Assembly (NCBI GenBank): GCA_021780195.1
Contig: JAJXZE010000019.1
Location: forward strand, 1 to 52,206
DNA from: a bacterium
GTDB taxonomy: Bacteria > Patescibacteriota > Minisyncoccia > UBA6257 > 2-01-FULL-56-20
DNA length: 52,206 nt
Direction of reading: 5' to 3'
Numbering within the stretch: the first letter of the stretch is position 1; every line of letters starts with the position of its first letter. Positions 45,035 through 52,206 of this stretch are shown here, in pieces. A program made the translations under genes and the position numbers. Below the pieces are notes generated by a model that saw nothing but the letters and a program-made list of their open reading frames with translations, was not told the DNA's origin and searched no databases.

Positions 45035-45913
45035 CTACCGCAGATTATTGAAGAGCTTCAGCCGATCTTCCACGATCTTCCGGATTCCCTCCGCCGCGGG
45101 CGGAAGGATCTTGTACGGCGCAATTTCGTCGGGCAGAGCACGGAGGCCCTCCTCCACGCCGCGCCGCCAGGCGAGGCGGAGCTCGCTCGATACGTGAATG
45201 ATCGTCATGCCCGCCTTCGCGGCGGCGACGAAGTCCTCGTCCGCGGTGCCCGAACCGCCGTGGAGCGTCATGAAGCGGCATCCCGCGGTCCCGATCGCCG
45301 CCTTGATCGCCGCAATGCGCGGGATATCGAGCCGCTTATGGACCTCTCCGCTCACCATCGTCTTCAAAAGTCCATGCATGTTGCCCACCGCCGGCGCAAG
45401 GACGTCCACCCCCGTCGCCGCGACGAATGCCGCCGCTTCCTCCGGCGTCGAAAGCGCGATCCCCGCCGGGGCATCCATCATCACCTCCGAGGACGTCCCG
45501 ATGTATCCGATCTCGCCTTCGATTACGATCCCGGGATTCACGGCGCGCACGGCGCGCACCACGTCGGCGGTCTCTTTTATATTCTCGTCCATCGGCTTCG
45601 CGGACAGATCGATGATGATCTCGTCGAAACCCGCCTGCGCCGCCTCGACGGCTTTCTCAAGTGAGTGCGAGTGGTCGGCGTTCAGGAAAACGGGATAATC
45701 GTATTCGTCGCGGAGCGACTTCACGAGCGCCGCCGCGCGCCGCGCGCCGATGAACTCGCGCTCCCCCTCCGAAACGCCGATCAGAAGCGGTACGCCGAGT
45801 CCGCGCCCCGCGGCGAAAATGCCGTTCAGCGCCGCAAGCTCGGAGATATTAAAATGGCCCACGGCCACGCGCCGCGTATCCGCATCCGTCAGCACCTCAC
45901 GCAGGGTTTTCAT
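45035..45913 (-). CDS. fba: Class II fructose-bisphosphate aldolase
   Basis: VAVGHFNISELAALNGIF, NADHSHSLE, LHGGSGTADEDF. Confidence 0.93.
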   Translation of the reverse strand: MKTLREVLTDADTRRVAVGHFNISELAALNGIFAAGRGLGVPLLIGVSEGEREFIGARRAAALVKSLRDEYDYPVFLNADHSHSLEKAVEAAQAGFDEIIIDLSAKPMDENIKETADVVRAVRAVNPGIVIEGEIGYIGTSSEVMMDAPAGIALSTPEEAAAFVAATGVDVLAPAVGNMHGLLKTMVSGEVHKRLDIPRIAAIKAAIGTAGCRFMTLHGGSGTADEDFVAAAKAGMTIIHVSSELRLAWRRGVEEGLRALPDEIAPYKILPPAAEGIRKIVEDRLKLFNNLR

Positions 45914-45914
45914 C

Positions 45915-46913
45915 TTAGAGCAGTTTCGGCCGATAACTCTTCGGCGCTTTTTTCAGCAGCTGGAGCAACGCCGGCTTCGTCAGAAGCCCGGTCTGGGCCC
46001 CGAACGACTGCACGACGTGCATCGATTCGATGGGCGCCCAGCGCAGGGCCTCGGGCACCGAAAATCCGTAGATCAGCGCGGAGAGGAATCCCGTCGAAAA
46101 GGCGTCGCCGGCGCCGGTACGCGAAACTGGCGGGCGCGGATCGGGATACGGCGGCATGAAATAACACGAGCCGTCATCGGACGCGTATGCGCCGAGGGGA
46201 CCGTCGGTGATGACCACGATCTTCGGCCCCAGCCGCCGAAGTCCGGCAAGGAGCGCTCTGATATTGTCGCGCTTTGCCCCGAGAATGTGTTCCGCTTCCG
46301 CGCGATTGACGAATAGCGCATACGTCATGCGGTAAATCTCCCTCAGCTTTTTGGCCCCGAACTTCAGCTGGAACGTGCCCGGATTGAACGCCATGCGCGT
46401 CTCCGGATGCTTTTTGAGATATGCCGCGACTTTGGCGTGGAACCCGAGGGTATGTTCGCCGATGGAGGAGAAATAGATCCAGTCCGCCGGGCCCAGCCGG
46501 GCGGGGTCATAGTAATCATAATCCTGATGCTTGATGAGAATGGTTCTCTCCGGGCCGTAGTTCAGCACGAAATGATAGTTCGTCGGCTTCCCCTTATTGA
46601 CCCTGACGAGCGTTGCAGACACTTTCTCTTTTTGGTACCAGTCGAGAATCTCTTTGCCGTAATGATCGTTCCCCACGGCGGTCAGCATCGAAGTGTCGAT
46701 GCCGAGGCGCGACGCACCGACCGCCACATTGGAAGCGTTGCCGACCGCCACGGCCACCATGAGCGACTCGTACGGAATCTTATCCCCGAACGGCATGCAT
46801 ATTTCGAGGTGTTCGCGGTCGGGATGGTTGTGGACGCGCGCCTCCTTCAAAGTGATGAATGCGTCCATCACCACGTCGCCGATGCAGATCAATTTGGGAT
46901 TTTTTTTGTTCAT
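45915..46913 (-). CDS. PfkB-family sugar kinase
   Basis: VGNASNVAVGASRLG...; RTGAGDAFSTGFLSAL. Confidence 0.93.
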   Translation of the reverse strand: MNKKNPKLICIGDVVMDAFITLKEARVHNHPDREHLEICMPFGDKIPYESLMVAVAVGNASNVAVGASRLGIDTSMLTAVGNDHYGKEILDWYQKEKVSATLVRVNKGKPTNYHFVLNYGPERTILIKHQDYDYYDPARLGPADWIYFSSIGEHTLGFHAKVAAYLKKHPETRMAFNPGTFQLKFGAKKLREIYRMTYALFVNRAEAEHILGAKRDNIRALLAGLRRLGPKIVVITDGPLGAYASDDGSCYFMPPYPDPRPPVSRTGAGDAFSTGFLSALIYGFSVPEALRWAPIESMHVVQSFGAQTGLLTKPALLQLLKKAPKSYRPKLL

Positions 46914-46915
46914 GC

Positions 46916-47908
46916 TTATTTTTTTCTCTTCACCGCCTTCTTCACCGCCGCCACGATGTCCTTTACGCCCATGCCGTACTTTTCGATGAGCGCGGCGGGC
47001 GGGCCCGATTCGCCGAACGTATCCTGCATGCCGATGAACTCCATGGGCACCGGCGCACGGCGCGCGAGCACCTCGGCGACCGCGCCGCCCAGTCCCCCGC
47101 TCACCTGATGCTCCTCCACCGTGACCACCGCGCCGATCTTCTTCGCGAGCTCGGCGATCTTCCGGTCGTCGAGCGGTTTTATGGTGTGGCAGTTCAGCAC
47201 CACCGTCCCGATTTTTTCCTTCTCGAGTTCGCGCGCCGCGAGAAGGGCGTGATGCAAAAGACCGCCGCACCCCACGATGAGCGCCTCCGGCTTCTTCGAC
47301 TGCCAGAATATCTCCGCCTTGCCGGGCGTAAAGGGCGTTTCCGCGGTTGTCATGATCGGCGTCTTCTCGCGCTGGAAGCGCAGGTACACCGGCCCCCAGA
47401 TTGCGGCGGCGGCGATCGTCGCCTTCTCCGCCTCAAGGGCGTCGCACGGCACGAAAACGCGCATATTGGGGAGCGCGCGCATCATGGCGATGTCCTCCGT
47501 CGCCTGGTGCGTCGCGCCGTCGGGACCGACGGAAATGCCCGCGTGATGTCCCGCGATTTTCACGTTCGAATCGTTGTACGCGATCGTCGTCCTGATCTGT
47601 TCCCAGTTCCTGCCCGGCGAGAACGTTGCGTATGAAGCGATAAAAGGAACTTTGCCGCTGATGCCGAGACCCGCCGCGACCGTCGCCATGTCCTGCTCCG
47701 CGACGCCCATTTCAAAGAAACGCGCCGGAAACTTCTTGGCGAACGCCTCCGTGCGCGTGGATTCCGTGAGGTCGGCCGAGAGCGCGACGACGTTCGGGTT
47801 CTTCCCGCCCGCCGCGACGATGCCCGTTCCGTACCCGTCACGGGTCGGCGCCTGCGCGACGTCGTCTTCAAAAAGATGCGGATTCAGTTTTGCGTCGGGG
47901 TTCAGCAT
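46916..47908 (-). CDS. Transketolase C-terminal subunit
   Basis: ALSADLTESTRTEAFAKKFP...FEMGVAEQDMATVAAGL. Confidence 0.95.
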   Translation of the reverse strand: MLNPDAKLNPHLFEDDVAQAPTRDGYGTGIVAAGGKNPNVVALSADLTESTRTEAFAKKFPARFFEMGVAEQDMATVAAGLGISGKVPFIASYATFSPGRNWEQIRTTIAYNDSNVKIAGHHAGISVGPDGATHQATEDIAMMRALPNMRVFVPCDALEAEKATIAAAAIWGPVYLRFQREKTPIMTTAETPFTPGKAEIFWQSKKPEALIVGCGGLLHHALLAARELEKEKIGTVVLNCHTIKPLDDRKIAELAKKIGAVVTVEEHQVSGGLGGAVAEVLARRAPVPMEFIGMQDTFGESGPPAALIEKYGMGVKDIVAAVKKAVKRKK

Positions 47909-47948
47909 GGCATTAGTCGGGGTTCATCGGCGGCATTCATTTGCGCGT

Positions 47949-49511
47949 TCACTGGTGTTCGGATCTTACTTTTCCCCGAAGCGTCCTCAATTCACCGAGC
48001 GCGAGCTCCGCCTCGCCGGGCTTGAAGGGCTTGGAGTGCCAGAGGTAATCGTTCTCCATGAAATCCACGCCCTTGCCCGGGATCGTGTGTGCGATGACCA
48101 CGGTCGGCCGCTCATGGATCGCCTTCGCTTCGTTCACTGCGGCCGTGATCTCCTCGAAGTTGTGCCCGTCGATCTCGAGCACGTGCCAGTTGAACGATTC
48201 GTATTTTTCGCGGAACGGTTCGAGCGGCATGATCTTTTCCGTAAATCCATCGATCTGGATATTATTGCGATCCACGACCACCGTGAGGTTCGCAAGGCGC
48301 ATTTTCCCCGCGAACATCACCGCCTCCCACGTGTTCCCCTCTTCGTGTTCGCCGTCGGAGGTCAGGCAGTACGTCCGCCACCTCGCGCCGTCCATACGCG
48401 CGGCGAGCGCGATGCCCGCGGCGAGCGCGATGCCGGAACCCAAAGGCCCCGAGGTCGTCTCGATGCCGGGAAGCGCCGTGCGGTGCGGATGCCCCTGAAG
48501 GCGTGTGCCGAGCTGACGCAGAGTTTCGAGCTCCTCCACGGGAAAATATCCCGCGCGCGCGAGCGCCGCGTACTGCACGGGGCAGATATGGCCGTTCGAA
48601 AGTACCAGGCGGTCGCGGTCGGGCCAGTGCGGATCCTTGGAATTGTGGCGCAAAATATGGAAATAGAACGCGGCAAAGACATCGGCCATGCCGAGGGGCC
48701 CCGCGATATGTCCGGAGCCGGCATGGGCGACCATGCGGATCACGTCCGCGCGCAGTCGGTTCGCCGTCGCGGCGAGTTCGGCCAGTTTTTTTTCGGTCAG
48801 GGATTCCATGGATCGTTCGCGGTAAATGCTCTGCGGAAATGAATTGCGGAACCAGGCCGACGGCAATGGACGGAGCGCGCGCAGTTCTTCGAACGCCCGT
48901 GCGGGATCCTCGTGTCCGAAGATCCAACTTTCCGCGGCCGCGAGGTCGGCACCGGCTTCCTGCGCGGCGCGCGCCGTCGCGGGCCTCATCCCGCCGTCGA
49001 CTTCAATTATAGCATCCGGCCTCCGCGCGCGGAGCCATTTCACCTTTCCGAGCGTGAGAGAGAGAAAGTGCTGGCCCGACGGACCGGGATTCACCGCGAG
49101 CACCTGGAAGCCGGGCGCGAGGTCGAGATACGGCACGAGCTTCCGGACCGCGGTCTCGGGCCGCGACGAGAGCATCGCTTCCGCGCCCGCCGCAGCGCAT
49201 TTTGCGGCGATCGCGGCGAATTCCGCGGGTGTCACGGTTTCGGCGTGCACGATGACGCGCGCCGCGCCCGCCGCGAGCCAGGCGTCAAGCGCTTTTTCCG
49301 GATGCTCCACCATGAGATGCACCTCGAGCCGGTACGGCGTTCCGAGCGCGGCCCATGCCACGGGATCGTTCCACGTCTTATGGAACGTGAATGCGCCGTC
49401 CGCCACATCGAGATGGATAAAATGCCCCGCGGGCAAAAATTCCCCGAGCGTCGCGAGCTTCTCGCGCACGCAGTCAAGGTCGGGACAGTTGATAACGGGA
49501 TGGATATTCAT
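47949..49511 (-). CDS. Ribulose-phosphate 3-epimerase fused in frame to transketolase N-terminal subunit
   Basis: HLDVADGAFTFHKTW...EVHLMVEHPEKA...EVDGGM (Rpe) then GHIAGPLGMADVFAAFYF...TSDGEHEEGNTWEAVMFA...NNIQIDGFTEKI (Tkt N). Confidence 0.92.
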   Translation of the reverse strand: MNIHPVINCPDLDCVREKLATLGEFLPAGHFIHLDVADGAFTFHKTWNDPVAWAALGTPYRLEVHLMVEHPEKALDAWLAAGAARVIVHAETVTPAEFAAIAAKCAAAGAEAMLSSRPETAVRKLVPYLDLAPGFQVLAVNPGPSGQHFLSLTLGKVKWLRARRPDAIIEVDGGMRPATARAAQEAGADLAAAESWIFGHEDPARAFEELRALRPLPSAWFRNSFPQSIYRERSMESLTEKKLAELAATANRLRADVIRMVAHAGSGHIAGPLGMADVFAAFYFHILRHNSKDPHWPDRDRLVLSNGHICPVQYAALARAGYFPVEELETLRQLGTRLQGHPHRTALPGIETTSGPLGSGIALAAGIALAARMDGARWRTYCLTSDGEHEEGNTWEAVMFAGKMRLANLTVVVDRNNIQIDGFTEKIMPLEPFREKYESFNWHVLEIDGHNFEEITAAVNEAKAIHERPTVVIAHTIPGKGVDFMENDYLWHSKPFKPGEAELALGELRTLRGKVRSEHQ

Positions 49512-49963
49512 GACTGGTCGGCTTCCATCTTCCCTATTTCCCCGAGCCGGCGCACATACCTTTCTTCTTTCGCGAACGGCGTCGTCAGGAACACCTTGAC
49601 CATTTTTTGCGCGGTCGCTTCATCCGTGAAATCGGCCGCGATCGCGAGCACGTTCAGGTCGTCGTCGTGGCGGCCCTGGTACACATGATCCGGAGAAAAC
49701 GGAAGACCCGCACGCACGCCGGCGAATTTGTTCGCCACGACATCGACGCCGAAGCCGGACCGGCAGATCACGATGCCTCGCCGGCCCGCAGGGTCCTTTC
49801 CCACTTCGCGCGCGACCGCGGCGGCGTACGTCGGGTAATCGTCGCCGGGAACGAGCGACGCGGCGCCCATGTCCATCACTTCATACCCTTCGTCCGTGAG
49901 CGCGGCCTTCAGACGCTCCTTGAGCGCGAACCCGCCGTGATCGGCGCCGAGATAGATGATCAT
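49508..49963 (-). CDS. rpiB: Ribose-5-phosphate isomerase B
   Basis: MIIYLGADHGGFALKERLKAAL...GIVICRSGFGVDVVANKFAGVRA. Confidence 0.95.
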   Translation of the reverse strand: MIIYLGADHGGFALKERLKAALTDEGYEVMDMGAASLVPGDDYPTYAAAVAREVGKDPAGRRGIVICRSGFGVDVVANKFAGVRAGLPFSPDHVYQGRHDDDLNVLAIAADFTDEATAQKMVKVFLTTPFAKEERYVRRLGEIGKMEADQS

Positions 49964-49975
49964 TCCTTTATTCTA

Positions 49976-50002
49976 CAACAAAAGCCGCCCGAGAGGGCGG
50001 CT
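49976..50002 (-). terminator. Rho-independent terminator
   Basis: AGCCGCCCTCTCGGGCGGCTTTTGTTGT. Confidence 0.85.
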
Positions 50003-50028
50003 GATGCGCGGCGCGCCGCTGAACAGCG

Positions 50029-51657
50029 TCAGTACTCGAGCGGGGCAACGTTCGCCTTCGTGTTGCCGCCACCTCCCGACGTTGCGCCGGCGCCACCGCC
50101 GCCCGACGACATGGTCGACGTCGGCACGAAAGGCGCGAAGTAGATACTCCCCTGTACCGAGGCCGGACCCACGATGCCGTTCACGTCCTGCGCCGCCAAC
50201 ATTGTTTCAAAATCGGTCGGTTTGGGCTCTTTTGCGATAAGCGCAAAGACCGGTTTGTATTGTAAATCCTGCACGATTCGATTATGTAGCGAAAAGTTCC
50301 ATAGTAAATCTTGGAGTAGTTCCCGTTTTTCGTCCGGCTCGCCGTCGAGGTAGTCGTTTTGTGCGGAAATGCCTTGTAAAAAGTAATTTTTTATCGGTTC
50401 CAGAGTTGCAAGCTGCTCGTCGGATTTTCCTTGTATCTTTTTAATTTCGGCCTTAACGGCAACCGCTTCGTTCGTAAGCGCCCTCATTTTCGCCGTATAA
50501 ATCGCCTCAGGGGTGATTTCGGCAGCGAAGCTGTCCGCAAGCTTGGATTGCGCCGTCTCGATTTGCCGGAGGCGATTTTCAAGCGATGCGACGGATGACG
50601 CCGCGTAATGGTTCTCATGGGCGAGCCGTTCCTTCGCCGCTTGATAGGCGAGCTCAATGAGATCGGGGTCGCATTGTAATAGTCCGAGCATATTGCCGAT
50701 GACACCATCGAGAAATTCGGAGCGCATATAAACATGATGCTGGTCGCAGACACGCTTTCCGTTCGTGCAGAAATAATAATCGTGGCCCTTGCGCTTGCTT
50801 GCCGTGATTGCGCATCCGCACTTAGCGCATTTCAAAAATCCGCGTAGATGGAAAAATCTTTTTTGCTGTCGACCGTGCTGTTTGCCGTCGAGGACGGCGT
50901 TCGCGGTATCGTAGAGTTCTTTGGAGATGAGCGGTGTATGATTGCCCTGATAATATTTTCCATTGCGGAACATCACGCCCATGTAGAATGGATCGCGAAT
51001 GACGCGATGGATGAACCCCTTGTTCACTTTCGTGCCGGAGCGGGAACGCAATCCTTTCACATAAAAAGCATCGGAAATTTCTTTCAAGCTGATGCCGCCT
51101 TGTGCGTACATTTCAAAGATGCGCGGAATAAAAGGTGCTATTTTTTCGTCGATGTAAAGCGTCTTGGTCGCTTTATCATTGATATAGCCGAACGGCGCAT
51201 GGTTCGGCCACCCGCCGTGCTCAAGCTTCGCCCGGTTGCCGCGCTTCACGTTCACGGAGAGATCGTCGACATATTTTTTGGCGATGCCGAAATCAAGCGT
51301 CATCATAAACTTGTCGTCCGAGGTGTTATGAAAAAATTTTTCCGGCGTGCGGATTTCTTTGATAAAACCTTTATCCATGAGCTCGATTGTAAGGCCGCCA
51401 TCAACCATGTTGCGGGCGATGCGGTCCGGTTTCCAAACGAGAAGCACACACTCGTCGGATTTTTGAATGTACGCGAGCATCTCGTTAAAGATCGGGCGGC
51501 CGGAAGATTTGGCCGATTTCGATTCCTTGAAAATCTTGGTTATTGAAAAGCCATCGCGTTCAGCAATGCGTTGCAGTTCCGCCTCTTGCGAGTCGATGGA
51601 TAAGACTTGCCGATCTTCGGCTTCGGTCGATTTTCTGCAATATGCTATGTATTTCAT
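50029..51657 (-). CDS. Large serine recombinase with an unrelated Gly-rich C-terminal tail
   Basis: MKYIAYCRKSTEAEDRQVLSIDSQ; WKPDRIARNMVDGG; CAKCGCAITASKRKGHDYYFCTNGK; tail DVNGIVGPASVQGSIYFAPFVPTSTMSSGGGGAGATSGGGGNTKANVAPLEY. Confidence 0.96.
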   Translation of the reverse strand: MKYIAYCRKSTEAEDRQVLSIDSQEAELQRIAERDGFSITKIFKESKSAKSSGRPIFNEMLAYIQKSDECVLLVWKPDRIARNMVDGGLTIELMDKGFIKEIRTPEKFFHNTSDDKFMMTLDFGIAKKYVDDLSVNVKRGNRAKLEHGGWPNHAPFGYINDKATKTLYIDEKIAPFIPRIFEMYAQGGISLKEISDAFYVKGLRSRSGTKVNKGFIHRVIRDPFYMGVMFRNGKYYQGNHTPLISKELYDTANAVLDGKQHGRQQKRFFHLRGFLKCAKCGCAITASKRKGHDYYFCTNGKRVCDQHHVYMRSEFLDGVIGNMLGLLQCDPDLIELAYQAAKERLAHENHYAASSVASLENRLRQIETAQSKLADSFAAEITPEAIYTAKMRALTNEAVAVKAEIKKIQGKSDEQLATLEPIKNYFLQGISAQNDYLDGEPDEKRELLQDLLWNFSLHNRIVQDLQYKPVFALIAKEPKPTDFETMLAAQDVNGIVGPASVQGSIYFAPFVPTSTMSSGGGGAGATSGGGGNTKANVAPLEY

Positions 51658-51743
51658 GGGATTGTTGCTATGGGAATTGGCTTCGCTTTTATCTCTTCCT
51701 TCAAGGTTCTTTTCTTGGGTTATAAGGCATGGGGTTTGCACCG

Positions 51744-52206
51744 TCAATGCGGCATCCTCCAGTCGAGCTGCTCATGGATTTTAACCTTATCAAGAAACAA
51801 TTTATCTTTCTTTAAGATTTCTTTCTTTAATTTCTTTACGGAGCGCGCCTGAAATTCGGAATCGTCGATTTCATCAAGCTTCTCGTCGGGCAGAGTTCTC
51901 AAAACGAGAACATTTCTGAGCTGTTTTGATATCATCTCGCGCATCAAATCAGGAACAGAATCCAGGTCGATGTTCTCGTTTCGGGAGCATTGCCACACTT
52001 CCACACGCGGGTTCACGCGGACGATTTTTCGTTCGTCGTCCATATCCAACACGTGCATCGCGACAAGCGCACGTAGCTCCTGCCTGATCGCGCCGCGATG
52101 CAGGCCTGCGACCCAAAAATATTTCTTCTCATAAAACGCCCACGGCACTTGGCAACCATAGGTAAGCCGGATCACGAGTAGGATAATTTTAACCTGACGC
52201 TTCGTA
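51744..52206 (-). CDS. Phage replication initiator-like winged-helix protein (RepO-like), truncated by right edge
   Basis: Frame continues past the ORF-track start to the edge: TKRQVKIILLVIRLTYGCQ...AGLHRGAIRQELRALVAMHVLDMDDERKIVRVNPRVEVWQ. Confidence 0.6.
   Translation of the reverse strand, partial: TKRQVKIILLVIRLTYGCQVPWAFYEKKYFWVAGLHRGAIRQELRALVAMHVLDMDDERKIVRVNPRVEVWQCSRNENIDLDSVPDLMREMISKQLRNVLVLRTLPDEKLDEIDDSEFQARSVKKLKKEILKKDKLFLDKVKIHEQLDWRMPH

Noticed and set aside
1-52206. CRISPR arrays or rRNA genes
   Set aside because: No regularly spaced direct repeats and no rRNA signature sequences seen.

Overview
The window is 52.2 kb of high-GC bacterial chromosome. Gene content and compact layout look like a Patescibacteria/CPR (Parcubacteria-like) genome; this is an inference from DUF5652, a lamin-tail-like secreted protein, a minimal dcw cluster and a split transketolase/Rpe/RpiB operon. 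Most of it is housekeeping on the minus strand: uvrB, nth, an OmpR-type regulator, FKBP, secA, hpf, murB, tpiA, the dcw cluster mraZ-rsmH-(ftsL-like)-ftsI-murF, rplJ-rplL behind an L10 leader, RNA methyltransferases, leuS, tatD, metG, an M16 peptidase, a lytic transglycosylase, rplY, and a pentose-phosphate operon (rpiB, rpe::tktN, tktC, pfkB, fba). Six tRNAs are readable: Glu-CTC, Val-CAC, Ser-CGA, Ser-TGA, Ala-GGC, Arg-CCT. Accessory DNA occurs in three places: (i) an island abutting tRNA-Ser(CGA), about 21.3-24.6 kb, with a decayed serine recombinase, a HEPN-type protein plus partner, and an NlpC/P60-like protein; (ii) 28.3-32.2 kb, with SET, HNH-repeat, XRE and large serine recombinase genes at tRNA-Ser(TGA); (iii) a recombinase plus phage replication-like protein at the right edge. 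The most unusual signal is the architecture of (ii). Two perfect inverted repeats (106 bp and 85 bp) meet at a shared CACCGC core, leaving attL-like, attR-like and an intact inverted attP-like site, so both the recombinase segment and the HNH segment are potentially invertible. Other notable items are a rod-shaped, probably independent ncRNA at 164-342, a four-hairpin array next to tRNA-Glu, and a 50-nt structured repeat whose only two differences between copies are compensatory. All family calls come from reading motifs; no searches or folding programs were run.
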